From Syntrophomonas sp. UBA1376 (GTDB taxonomy: Bacteria; Bacillota; Syntrophomonadia; Syntrophomonadales; Syntrophomonadaceae): a DNA stretch of 15,070 nt. The notes below the pieces were generated by a model, which saw only the letters and a list, made by a program, of their open reading frames with translations, was not told where the DNA came from and searched no databases. Shown here in pieces: positions 1 through 8,927 of the stretch (its first letter is position 1; every line of letters starts with the position of its first letter). The stretch lies in the NCBI GenBank assembly GCA_002305535.1, contig DBRE01000065.1, forward strand, positions 1,817-16,886. Reading direction: 5' to 3'. Both the position numbers and the translations under genes were made by a program.

Positions 1-1
1 A

Positions 2-3000
2 GAAAACGATAAGATTACTATTGGGAACATTTCTGGGGAACCCGGTTTTCGGGACATACTTTTTACTCGGGAAGAAAGCGTTACCACCGTTAAGAATAAA
101 GTAACCATTAATAGCCTCTACCAGAATCAGTTTCGGTTAATACTGCCGATGGAAATAGCTGATCTGGAGATGTATCCTAATAAAGGAGTACCTCAGCGAA
201 CTACAGTATACTTTAGAGCTCCTAGTCTGCAGGAAAGCTCAGTCTTTTTCCTACGTGATATCAATGACCCATTTTATGCCTCTAATCTGGGCACGGACAA
301 TCATTATCAGAGCAACGCTCATGCAAACGATATTATTACTGTCCAAGTGCCCAACCTGACTCCAGGCACCTATCAGGTGGTACTAACCAATCTTTTAACC
401 GACCCACCAACCGGTACTGATCTACGTAATCTCATTAAGTGGCAAAAACCAGTGGGAAGCTTTATTGTCGTTAGTGCCGGCAATGCTGCCCAAATAAACC
501 GAGTTGATCCCAACCAGGGGCCCGATATGAACAAAAACAAAGTAACCGTAATAGGGCGGAATTTCGATGAACTACTGATAGATGGCTTGACGATGGACTC
601 TAATCAAACAGTAGAGATGGCGGTATACAACAAGTCTTTAATTATGGACTATGGAACGGGAACTTATAATGTAGGCCAGGATAGTAAAAATGTTAAGGTT
701 ACACGCAGTATTAAAGTATTCATAGGAGACGATGCAGAGTTTCAGCCTCAGACAGATCAGGAATTCAGCAGTAACTTTGATAGCTTAAGGGTTTTCACCC
801 CTATTTTTACTGATACACAAGCTGATCCCCAGAAAGATGTAGTGGTTGAGTTAACAACCATATTAACCGTAGGAAGCGATCAAGAGTATCGATTTATTGA
901 AGAGGCCAAACTGGAAAAAGGATATTTAGCTATACAGAGTTACACGGCACCTACCCTAACAGAAGTGAATCCCAACAGCATTCCCGTGGTGGAAAACATC
1001 GGAGGCTATGAGACTAGAGAAGACCTGGTAATAAGTATTACTGGCCAGGATTTCATGGTTAGTAAATTCACTGATAAGGAAACAGTCACTGAGCATGTTT
1101 ACTATCCCCGGGTGAGTTTAGGGGGGGCTATTACCCTTAAACGGGAAGGGAAAGATCCTGATGATGTACTTATCCAAGATGCCAGTGGTTTGTGGAATAG
1201 TTACCAGGGAGCTAGTATGGAGGTACTCCATGGCACCACGGTAATTGATGGCACTGCTGGCAAGGAAGTGGGTAACCGATTAGTTATCCGTATTCCGGCG
1301 GGCATCCAGGTGAGTAGCGATTGTTTTAATGCTACCCATTTGGAAGTAACAAACCCCATGAAGAATTCCGGTGACTACGGCTATGCCATTCATAAGGATG
1401 ACATGCTCCGGTTTGTCTTAGTGGGTGAAAATGAAGGGCCGGTGATTAACAGTGTAGATCCTTCGGTGGTTTCCACAGAAGGTGAAAAAGGAGTTCAGAT
1501 TAGAGGAGCCAATTTCCAGGTGGGAGTGCGGGTATTCATTGATGGCCTGGAGGTCAAAAATATAAAGCGAGATCCTGCTTCCCAGCTGATATCCTTTGAT
1601 GCCCCCCCCGGAAGGGAAGGAGAAACCCGCCTGATAGTTATGAATCCTGATGGTGTAGCTGATTCCGCCCAGTTTATCTATGTAAAGACCCAGACTGATC
1701 CCCGCATAAACAGTATTTCGCCAGCCGAAGGCACTATTAACACACTAGTGGTGATTAACGGGGAGGGCTTTTTGGCGCCTGATCCCACGGCAACTACTGC
1801 CGGAATGGGCATCTACCGATTACTGGGTGCCCGGGTCTTATTCGATAATAAGGATGTTAATGATTACCGCTACAAATTAGATAGCAGTAATACAATTGAG
1901 CCTCAAGGCTATACGGCTCCGGCAGATAACAAATTGCTGCGGCTGGAAAATAATCGATTGATCCTGGCCGACTATTATCCCAGTATTTTATTGCGGAATA
2001 ATCAGGGGGGCTATTACACCATAACCAAAAACAACTCCCAACAGCCAGTCTTAAGCGATGGTATTCAGGAATGGATCTTTACCTACAATGGCACGGCTAT
2101 AGTCGCCAGTGATAAAAGCGGTAACAGCTATACAGTTAGTATGAAGGTCGAAGGTGATCATGACCAATTAACCTTAACCGGTACCGGGTCACCATTAGAC
2201 CTGGAGATTTTGACTCCTTACAAGGTAGAGAACAATATAATCGTGGGACACCGTGCCAAAGTTGTGGACGGTGGGAAACGGATCATGGTAACAGTCCCTA
2301 ATTTGCAGGTGCAGAGAGCTTATGATGTCACTGTTATTAATCCTGACACCAAAAGGGCTACCGTAAGGGAAGGGTTCTATTTTTATCTGAGCCCCCAGCG
2401 AATTCCCACTATTGAGGAAATAGTTCCAAACCGCGGTTCCACCTTGGGCGGGTACTACATCGATATTCATGGGGCGGGTTTCGAATATACCAGCACCATT
2501 CAGACCCGGGTATTTATTGATGGAGTGGAGATTCCCGCAGCCGATACTATAGTGAGCCCTGACTTAACGTCCATCCGGGTCAAAGTCCCGCCCTATAAGG
2601 GGGATCTGGGCAAGGATCTGGGAGTAGCCTCTAAAGCCGTACCGGTAGTATTATTGAATCCTTCTGACGGCGGCAGCTCTGGTTGGCCAGAAGGCTTCAC
2701 CTATATGGTGCCTACCAGTCAGCCTGTTATTGACAACCTGACTGTCACTGAAGGAACGGCAGCCGGAGGTGATTATGTGCAGATAATTGGGCGTGATTTC
2801 CGTTTATATGAGCCTTACCAGGATATCAACAACAACTTCCAGTTTGATCTGGGTGTTGATGAATATACCGATATCAACGCCAATGGAGAGTGGGACGATT
2901 TACGCCAATACGCTAGTTTAGACGAGATTCCTGCTGATGATCGCCAGGTTTTGATCCAGGTATTGCCCCGGGTATATTTCGGTAGTGAATTAGCCCAGGT

Positions 3001-5659
3001 TTTAGACTTCAGCAGCAACTCGCTAGGGGTGCGGACACCTGCTGCTGCACCGGGAACGGCTTCTGTATATGTGGTTAATAATGATTATGGGGTTTCCAAC
3101 AGCAAACCTTTTACCTTCAAGAGTTCCAGTCCCAGGATCCAGACGGTAATTCCTGATGTCGGCCGCAAGCAGGGGGGCGAGGTAATTGAGATCCATGGCT
3201 CTGGCTTGGAGCAAGGCCCTGTCAATATAGTAGGTGCAGATCGTACCATCCAGGAAAAGACCATGCCGTTGGTGCGTTTTGGCAGCCTGGGAGGAACTGG
3301 CACTATCATAGATGGACGCGTCAATAACCTGGACGCTGGAGGTAATCTGAAAATCAACTATAATGCCAAAGACAAAAGTTTAACTATGTCAATACAAACA
3401 GTATCCGATGATGTTTATCAGAATTACACCTATGATGGCAGCGATCTCTTTTTCGACTTGACGGGGCTTACCGATAGCCAGGGTATTGGATATGAAGGTC
3501 AGGAGCTAATCAGGCTGCAGGTAATCAGGGATAATCAAGGCAACCGTCTCCAGGTTCAGCGGGGCTTTGCACCTGAGGCTGAATTGATTAGTTCTAATCA
3601 TTTGCAGGTCACCACTCCGGCTTACTATACGGTGGGCAAGGTGGCCTTGGCAGTTGTTAATCCAGATGGCACTGTAGCTAACAGCTCATTCACTTACCGC
3701 AACCCAGATAGCCGGCCCCTCATTACAAATATTACCCGCGATGATCAATCGCCCACGCAGACTGCCATAGAGGGACGAGATGTCAAAATACTGCGCTTGA
3801 ATTATCAAGGCAGCAGTCAGATAAAAGTGTTTGGCCAGGACTTCCGAGAGAATGCCACTATCAAGGTGGGGACGCTCTTTACTATTCAGCCAAATGAAAT
3901 TGTCTATACACTACCTGACCAACTGGCGTTCGCGATGCCGAATGTTCCGGAAAGCGAAATAGGCAAGTTACATAGATTGGTGGTTATCAATGAAGATGGT
4001 GGCAGCGCTGCCTCCGACCAACCGGCCAGTGGTTTACCTATTTATCTGCAATGGACCAAAGGAGAGACTGAACCAGCCATAGATGTAATAACGCCCATTA
4101 AGGGGCCTGCTGCCGGAGGAACTCGCATCAAAATCGAAGGCAAAGATTTTCGGACAGCCATGCAGGGCTATGACAACAAAAACTTAAAGGTGTTCCTGGG
4201 AGGCCAGGAAGCTACCGCAGTGGAAGTCGCTGATTATCGCACCATCTGGGCAACCACTCCGGCCAGTAAACCGGGAACGGTAATGCTGAGAGTAGAAAAT
4301 CCCGATGGAGAGATCAGTAATCCCTTAGGCAGTTATACTTATATCAGCAGTCCGCAAGTCACCGGGGTAGTTGATCCCACTGACCCAGCGGAGGATACCC
4401 CTATTGAGAATATTTCCATCCAAGGCGGCCAGGAAATAAAAATCAAGGGTTCTGGCTTTATGCCCGGTGCTAGGGTGATCTTTGCTCCGGTCTTGGAAAA
4501 GGCTGAGGACGAGACGGGCGGCAACTTGATCTATCGAGTTACCACCACCCAGAACAATAACTATACCAGCAATGTCCTGGATCCCTACCTCTTAAAAGAG
4601 GGCAACCCGGGCAGTGATGTAAGGTATATTGATGAACGAACCCTTACCGTGAAAACCCCGGTGGGCAAGCTAGACACTATAGGCTTAATAATAATTAACC
4701 CCGATCAAGGTGCCAGCGAAGACTATGGGGATATTTCTTACCAACTACCGGAACTGCCTGCTCCGGCAGGTAAAGTCTATGCCGAGATCGTACGAGATCA
4801 ACGTAACCGGACTGATCGGGCAATTAAAGTATTCTGGAACGGAGTAACGGGAGCAAGCGAATATGAAATCTACGTGGTGCGCGGCAGCCGTGAGGAATTT
4901 TTGGGTTCAACTCGCCTTAGTTCCTATATTTTCAACGATATAGAACCTCGTACTCGCTACCGGTTTATTGTGAAAGCGGTGGGCGACTTCGGATCTTCCA
5001 AGCCCTCCCAGGAAAGCAATTGGGTTCAAACTGGTTCTTCAGTAGGGCCGCCTGATGAAGACGGCAAACTGGGTGAAAAAACCGAAATGAAGCGGCAGGG
5101 CTCGGTAGCCTTGGTCAATGTAGGCAGCCGGGATAATTCCCGGATACCCATACAAGTAGATCTTACCCAGGGTGACCTGGCCGGCAGCAGTCAGGTAGTA
5201 GTTGCTATTCCGGCCAGTGTGGCTGCTAACAGCAGTAGTCCTGATATTGATATTCAGGGGCGTGACTTCAAACTAAGATTCAACCCCCGGGTATTTAATA
5301 CCGCTCTGGTAAACAGCAACCGCCACCGGGATGAAGCTGGGGTACGCCTGCAAATGGCACCGTTGACCGGAACCCCTCCGGCCTCCTCAACTAATCTGTT
5401 GTCATCGCCCTATAGGCTGGAAGCTGTCTTTTATAAGGGACAAGAACAGACTCCCCTGGAGGTACTAGCCGGGTCTATGATACTGGAGCTTAATTATGAT
5501 GCTGCCAAAGCTCAGCTGCGACGTCTGTCTGAAGCGGCAGTGTACAGATATGATGCAGTTTACGGTCGCTATGTTCCAGTTCCCCGATTAAGTACAGGAT
5601 CTGCGGGGGCGACTATCAACAATCTGGGAACCTATGTAGTGATGGGAAGCAGGAGGTAG
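2..5659 (+). CDS. Giant cell-surface protein with IPT/TIG repeats and FN3 domain (5' end outside window)
   Basis: The frame is open from the left edge to the TAG at 5657-5659, so the ATG at 149 is only an internal methionine; about 1885 residues are visible. The protein is a string of Ig-like IPT/TIG modules. Each opens with an 'I..I.P..G' strand (near bases 494, 956, 1445, 1706, 2409, 2729, 3137, 3722, 4079, 4358), continues with an 'I.G..F' turn, and often closes with 'V.NPDG'. The modules near 1706 and 3137 carry long insertions, and the one near 2729 carries two calcium-loop-like motifs. A fibronectin type III domain follows at about 4757-5040, and a beta-rich C-terminal domain at about 5075-5659 contains a 'YRYDAVYGRYVPV' segment. 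TIG modules in extracellular bacterial proteins usually mediate adhesion or build stalks. I see no SLH, LPXTG or C-terminal membrane segment, so its attachment is unclear. The N-terminus and signal peptide are not in the window. It is followed at once by two more exported-protein genes, probably in the same operon. The function as a surface adhesin or structural protein is inferred. Confidence 0.85.
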   Translation, partial: ENDKITIGNISGEPGFRDILFTREESVTTVKNKVTINSLYQNQFRLILPMEIADLEMYPNKGVPQRTTVYFRAPSLQESSVFFLRDINDPFYASNLGTDNHYQSNAHANDIITVQVPNLTPGTYQVVLTNLLTDPPTGTDLRNLIKWQKPVGSFIVVSAGNAAQINRVDPNQGPDMNKNKVTVIGRNFDELLIDGLTMDSNQTVEMAVYNKSLIMDYGTGTYNVGQDSKNVKVTRSIKVFIGDDAEFQPQTDQEFSSNFDSLRVFTPIFTDTQADPQKDVVVELTTILTVGSDQEYRFIEEAKLEKGYLAIQSYTAPTLTEVNPNSIPVVENIGGYETREDLVISITGQDFMVSKFTDKETVTEHVYYPRVSLGGAITLKREGKDPDDVLIQDASGLWNSYQGASMEVLHGTTVIDGTAGKEVGNRLVIRIPAGIQVSSDCFNATHLEVTNPMKNSGDYGYAIHKDDMLRFVLVGENEGPVINSVDPSVVSTEGEKGVQIRGANFQVGVRVFIDGLEVKNIKRDPASQLISFDAPPGREGETRLIVMNPDGVADSAQFIYVKTQTDPRINSISPAEGTINTLVVINGEGFLAPDPTATTAGMGIYRLLGARVLFDNKDVNDYRYKLDSSNTIEPQGYTAPADNKLLRLENNRLILADYYPSILLRNNQGGYYTITKNNSQQPVLSDGIQEWIFTYNGTAIVASDKSGNSYTVSMKVEGDHDQLTLTGTGSPLDLEILTPYKVENNIIVGHRAKVVDGGKRIMVTVPNLQVQRAYDVTVINPDTKRATVREGFYFYLSPQRIPTIEEIVPNRGSTLGGYYIDIHGAGFEYTSTIQTRVFIDGVEIPAADTIVSPDLTSIRVKVPPYKGDLGKDLGVASKAVPVVLLNPSDGGSSGWPEGFTYMVPTSQPVIDNLTVTEGTAAGGDYVQIIGRDFRLYEPYQDINNNFQFDLGVDEYTDINANGEWDDLRQYASLDEIPADDRQVLIQVLPRVYFGSELAQVLDFSSNSLGVRTPAAAPGTASVYVVNNDYGVSNSKPFTFKSSSPRIQTVIPDVGRKQGGEVIEIHGSGLEQGPVNIVGADRTIQEKTMPLVRFGSLGGTGTIIDGRVNNLDAGGNLKINYNAKDKSLTMSIQTVSDDVYQNYTYDGSDLFFDLTGLTDSQGIGYEGQELIRLQVIRDNQGNRLQVQRGFAPEAELISSNHLQVTTPAYYTVGKVALAVVNPDGTVANSSFTYRNPDSRPLITNITRDDQSPTQTAIEGRDVKILRLNYQGSSQIKVFGQDFRENATIKVGTLFTIQPNEIVYTLPDQLAFAMPNVPESEIGKLHRLVVINEDGGSAASDQPASGLPIYLQWTKGETEPAIDVITPIKGPAAGGTRIKIEGKDFRTAMQGYDNKNLKVFLGGQEATAVEVADYRTIWATTPASKPGTVMLRVENPDGEISNPLGSYTYISSPQVTGVVDPTDPAEDTPIENISIQGGQEIKIKGSGFMPGARVIFAPVLEKAEDETGGNLIYRVTTTQNNNYTSNVLDPYLLKEGNPGSDVRYIDERTLTVKTPVGKLDTIGLIIINPDQGASEDYGDISYQLPELPAPAGKVYAEIVRDQRNRTDRAIKVFWNGVTGASEYEIYVVRGSREEFLGSTRLSSYIFNDIEPRTRYRFIVKAVGDFGSSKPSQESNWVQTGSSVGPPDEDGKLGEKTEMKRQGSVALVNVGSRDNSRIPIQVDLTQGDLAGSSQVVVAIPASVAANSSSPDIDIQGRDFKLRFNPRVFNTALVNSNRHRDEAGVRLQMAPLTGTPPASSTNLLSSPYRLEAVFYKGQEQTPLEVLAGSMILELNYDAAKAQLRRLSEAAVYRYDAVYGRYVPVPRLSTGSAGATINNLGTYVVMGSRR
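2822..2899 (+). other. Paired Ca2+-binding-loop-like motifs inside a TIG domain
   Basis: Within the giant surface protein, residues encoded at 2822-2848 read DINNNFQFD and those at 2870-2899 read DINANGEWDD. Both fit the DxNxN/DG..(D) pattern of dockerin, EF-hand-like and thrombospondin type 3 calcium loops. Both start with the same DIN tripeptide (gatatcaac in both). They lie in a loop of the Ig module that begins near 2729. Calcium binding is inferred from the motif only. Confidence 0.5.
4757..5040 (+). other. Fibronectin type III domain in the giant surface protein
   Basis: The segment starts after a Pro-rich junction (LPAPAGKVY). It has the FN3 signature: a tryptophan strand (IKVFWNGVTGASEYEIYV), then 'FNDIEPRTRYRFIVKAVG', which matches the usual 'L.P.T.Y.F.V.A.' motif, and then 'GSSKPS'. 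It is the only FN3 module in the visible part and separates the TIG array from the C-terminal domain. Confidence 0.75.
5651..5656 (+). promoter_or_regulatory. Ribosome binding site embedded in the upstream stop region
   Basis: A perfect AGGAGG lies in the last sense codons of the giant surface protein gene, directly before its TAG, and 7 bases before the ATG at 5664. This layout suggests that translation of the two genes is coupled and that they share a transcript. Confidence 0.75.
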
Positions 5660-5663
5660 ACTG

Positions 5664-7340
5664 ATGAGGATAGTGAGAAGAATAATGCTTATGGTAGCTG
5701 TGGCAGTACTGATCTGCGCCCCGCAGGTAGTAGCAGCCGAGCCTTCGCCTTTTGTGCAGGGCTTTATCGAGGGCTATTTGTTGAAGATAAATACCACGGA
5801 AGATACTGGCCGTACCGCTGAAATTGAAACCTATTCGGGAGAGAGATTTGTTCTGACTGTTCATCCGCAAGCCCAGTTTTTGATTGATAACCGCTTGGTT
5901 CAATGGAACGAACTGCGCAGCGGTATGGAGGTTTATGGCACCATTCAAGGTCGCCAACTCAAGTCACTGGAAGCATATTCAACCGCCCAGTTAGGATTTA
6001 TTGATCCGGGCACTAAAGTGCGTAAAGGGGTCATAACCAACATCGGCAGCGATTCCTTGCAGGTGCGAGGTGGGGATGGAACCGAAGCTACCTACCAGCT
6101 GTATCCCATTACCATCATTCTTAGCCAGGGAAAGAGCCTCTCAGCGGATACACTTTATACTGGGGATCGGGTCAAGCTGTTTTTTGATGATATCAATAGT
6201 TCCGTGATCAGCCGCCTGGAGGTACAGGGAAGCTCTATTCAGGTTAAGGATGTCTATCGGGGGCAGATGACCTCGGTGGATGCTTACTCCAATCGCCTGA
6301 TAATAGATGATCTGGAGCGTTTCTATAACGGTAGCTGGCAGACGGCTGGTGCTGACTATGCTTGGAACTATACCCGTGGACTGCCCCTGTATTATGGCGG
6401 GCAGATAGTACCGGAACGAAATTGGCCCTATTACCGGGGCAAAACCCTTTATTTGATCAGTAAGAACTTATTGGGGCGAGAGACCATCGATCGGGCGGTT
6501 ATCAAGGGACAATATGAATCCGGTTATAGTGATAAAATTGAGACCGTCAACTGGTTTGCCGACAGTATTGAATTAGCCAGCCATCGTAATCTGAGACTGA
6601 ATGAGGGCACCATAGTAATAAAAAATGGGCGCCTACAGGATCGTTTTGCGGTAAGTCCTGGTGATGATGTTTACATAATAGCTGACGGCAGTGGGACATC
6701 ATTAACGGCTAACCTGATCTACATCTATAATGAAGATATCAATCGCTCGGTTCTAGGCCAGCACTTCCTATATTGCGGGATCCTTGACCAGATATTCGAG
6801 GATCGCGTCTGGTTAGACAGATATTATATGTTGAACCAACATGAATGGGAGCGCTACAGCCGAGATAAAGAACTGTTCTATGACTTAGACAGCGATTTTT
6901 ATAATCTGGAAACCAAGAGTATGATTAGTGCTGCTGAATTATATGCGGGAGATTACGCAGTAGACGAAAGTGAAGACCGGGCCCGTGATCTGGATCTGCA
7001 AAACTGGTATGCCTGGATTTACACTGATGGTGACCGCATTGCGGCCATGGCAGTACAGAAGGAAGCGGAAACCGTCAGCGGGCAGCGTATCACAACTGGA
7101 AGGGCAGTTAATATCCAGGATGACAGTATGGTGGGATGGACAGTCTTGCTGGGGGACAGCCGTGACTGGAGTAGCCGCCGGGAAGCCTGGGTACCTAAAA
7201 GTGCCGATGTACGCATCAACCTGGCTAAAGCTATGATCATTCGCAATGGGGAGATCATTGGCGCAGAGGAACTCAAGCCGGCTGACCGTCTCTATATAGT
7301 GCGTGATGACTTTCGAGCTCAAGTGGTTATCGTTCAATAG
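5664..7340 (+). CDS. Exported protein of repeated small beta-rich modules, function unknown
   Basis: This 558-residue protein has a clear signal peptide: Arg-rich start, hydrophobic stretch to about residue 19, and a likely cleavage near A24/A25 before EPSP. The rest looks like about six copies of a 70-90 residue beta module, starting near residues 34, 120, 198, 280, 370 and 477. Modules tend to open with 'G.I..I....' and to end with an 'L..GD.VY.I.D....A..I.I' segment, for example LYTGDRVKLFFDD, VSPGDDVYIIADG and LKPADRLYIVRDD. Such modules resemble small exported barrel domains (DUF5666-like), but I cannot confirm a family. There are no catalytic motifs, SLH domains or later membrane segments. 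The gene starts four bases after the giant TIG protein gene and ends 21 bases before the SLH gene, so it very probably works at the cell surface with them. The cysteine at 18 lacks a proper lipobox (Ile at -1). Confidence 0.8.
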   Translation: MRIVRRIMLMVAVAVLICAPQVVAAEPSPFVQGFIEGYLLKINTTEDTGRTAEIETYSGERFVLTVHPQAQFLIDNRLVQWNELRSGMEVYGTIQGRQLKSLEAYSTAQLGFIDPGTKVRKGVITNIGSDSLQVRGGDGTEATYQLYPITIILSQGKSLSADTLYTGDRVKLFFDDINSSVISRLEVQGSSIQVKDVYRGQMTSVDAYSNRLIIDDLERFYNGSWQTAGADYAWNYTRGLPLYYGGQIVPERNWPYYRGKTLYLISKNLLGRETIDRAVIKGQYESGYSDKIETVNWFADSIELASHRNLRLNEGTIVIKNGRLQDRFAVSPGDDVYIIADGSGTSLTANLIYIYNEDINRSVLGQHFLYCGILDQIFEDRVWLDRYYMLNQHEWERYSRDKELFYDLDSDFYNLETKSMISAAELYAGDYAVDESEDRARDLDLQNWYAWIYTDGDRIAAMAVQKEAETVSGQRITTGRAVNIQDDSMVGWTVLLGDSRDWSSRREAWVPKSADVRINLAKAMIIRNGEIIGAEELKPADRLYIVRDDFRAQVVIVQ

Positions 7341-7361
7341 TATGTAGCAAAGGAGAACACC

Positions 7362-8882
7362 ATGAAAAGAATGATGCTTACCGCAACTTTGTTAGGATTT
7401 ATTATGTTGCTGGCTGTGCCGGGCGCCGAGGCCGCCCCTCCTGATTTTGGCGGGGGAGTCAATAATGAATACGAATATGAAGAAGTGGTGTTCGTTTCTG
7501 GTACACCCGTGAAGTTTGTAGGCAGCGGTAAGGATATCAACATAAAAACCTCAGAAAAAGCCGATAGCCGGTCAATCACTTACCGGTTAAAGTTGACTTC
7601 GGCTGAGGCTGATTTTCCCGGTAGCCTCAATCGATCCATAACCTACAAGACTACTCTGGCTAAATACAGTGACAAAGGTCAGACTACTGCCCAGATGGAA
7701 GTAGACAAGTTCTCGGAAAAAATCGAAATCGGGGAAGACAAATACGAATTGACTGACTACCAATTCTCACGCTCTGACATTATTGATAACCGCCCGGCAT
7801 CCGATTATTATTCCGGCAGTCTTAAGGCGCGCAAAACTTATATGGTGAATAAAAACGAAGGCAAAATAACTATGGATATCAGTGGCGCTATGGTGGGCTA
7901 CGAAAACTTTTGGGGTAAGACCGAGACTCAGCAGTTGGAATATGTGATTGAATGTGACCGTACCCTTATCACGGAAGATGACGAAGGCGAGGAAGACTCC
8001 AAGGATTTGTCCTGGCAGGGCACGGTAACCATAACCGCATCAGATAGTATGGCCAAGACCCTGAAATATGCAGATAATCAAGCTACGCTGTCTAGCTTTT
8101 CTGGCGGGCATAGCCGCATAACCAATCAGGATATGTATTCGCGCTATGATTTCAATTTGCCCCGTATAGTGAATGGACAAGTCGCTGGAAGTCGGCTACG
8201 CAGCGGCATAGAGTTGAAGATGGAAATGTCCCCTCGTATCGAAAGACTGGTGGTTCCTAAATTTAGGGATGTGGCCGGACACTGGGCGCAGAATGATATT
8301 GAAAAGCTTTACTCGCTGGATGTCTTTGAAGGAGCACCTTCATTCTTTGCTCCCGATGCTCCCATGACCAGAGTCGAGTTTACCAGGGCTATTGTTAAAG
8401 GTGCTAACATGCGCCCCTCCCTGGTAGAACAGCCGCGCCAGACGGCTCGCAGTCGCACCAGAACTGTGGAAGTATCGCCTTTCCGGGATGTTCTTGTGAC
8501 CTCACCCGATTATCAGTATATAAAGGATGGGGTAGAAAGAGGCATAATCAGCGGTGTGAGTGAGGATCTGTTTGGGCCGGAGCAGTCTTTGACCAGGGCT
8601 CAGGCTATTACCATTATGGTGAGAGCATTAGGCTTTGAAAACATGGCTCCTACACCGGGATTCCAAACTTCCTTTGCCGATGACTACTTCATTCCTAACT
8701 GGGCCTTAGATAGTGTTTATGTGGCACGTGAAATCGGCCTGATCAGTGGAGATGCCTCTAACCGAGTCAATCCTAATCAAGTGTTGACCAGGGGAGAAGC
8801 TTCCTCTATGCTGGTACGTTTTCTCAACTTCCTGGAACAGGATCTGCAGAGGGATTACCGAGAAGATTTGGTTCTATTTTAA
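7362..8882 (+). CDS. Exported SLH (S-layer homology) domain protein
   Basis: This 506-residue protein begins with a signal peptide (MKRMM, hydrophobic core, cleavage likely after AEA at residue 24). Residues 25-300 are a beta-rich region of unknown family with many Lys, Asp and Glu. Three SLH domains follow, near residues 301-345 (FRDVAGHWAQNDIEKL, with MTRVEFTRAIV), 374-425 (FRDV, RGIISGVSEDLFGPE, LTRAQAITIMVRALGF) and 438-492 (FADDYF, IGLISG, LTRGEASSMLVRFL). A basic linker of about 25 residues (QTARSRTRTV) separates the first two. Three SLH domains normally bind pyruvylated secondary cell-wall polymers non-covalently, so this is a wall-anchored protein. It is the only wall anchor seen in the cluster and could tether its neighbours; that part is inference. 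A good AAAGGAGA ribosome site at 7349-7356 supports the ATG start. Confidence 0.92.
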   Translation: MKRMMLTATLLGFIMLLAVPGAEAAPPDFGGGVNNEYEYEEVVFVSGTPVKFVGSGKDINIKTSEKADSRSITYRLKLTSAEADFPGSLNRSITYKTTLAKYSDKGQTTAQMEVDKFSEKIEIGEDKYELTDYQFSRSDIIDNRPASDYYSGSLKARKTYMVNKNEGKITMDISGAMVGYENFWGKTETQQLEYVIECDRTLITEDDEGEEDSKDLSWQGTVTITASDSMAKTLKYADNQATLSSFSGGHSRITNQDMYSRYDFNLPRIVNGQVAGSRLRSGIELKMEMSPRIERLVVPKFRDVAGHWAQNDIEKLYSLDVFEGAPSFFAPDAPMTRVEFTRAIVKGANMRPSLVEQPRQTARSRTRTVEVSPFRDVLVTSPDYQYIKDGVERGIISGVSEDLFGPEQSLTRAQAITIMVRALGFENMAPTPGFQTSFADDYFIPNWALDSVYVAREIGLISGDASNRVNPNQVLTRGEASSMLVRFLNFLEQDLQRDYREDLVLF

Positions 8883-8927
8883 GTAAGGTCAACTCCAGAA
8901 AACCCTGCTAGTGAAAGTGGTGTAACA

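Noticed and set aside
149..151. ATG at 149 as the start of the giant surface protein
   Set aside because: The same frame stays open to the left edge with plausible beta-rich protein (for example NKVTINSLYQNQFRLILP), there is no ribosome site before it, and a surface protein should begin with a signal peptide, which is absent here.
5664..5740. Lipoprotein signal at Cys18 of the repeat-module protein
   Set aside because: The residue before Cys is Ile, not Gly, Ala or Ser, so it is not a lipobox; a normal signal peptide with cleavage near residue 24-25 fits better.
6939..7337. Minus-strand 132-residue reading frame inside the repeat-module gene, and similar antisense frames elsewhere (for example 12477-12935)
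   Set aside because: They lie fully inside strongly supported plus-strand genes, have no ribosome sites and show no recognisable domain.
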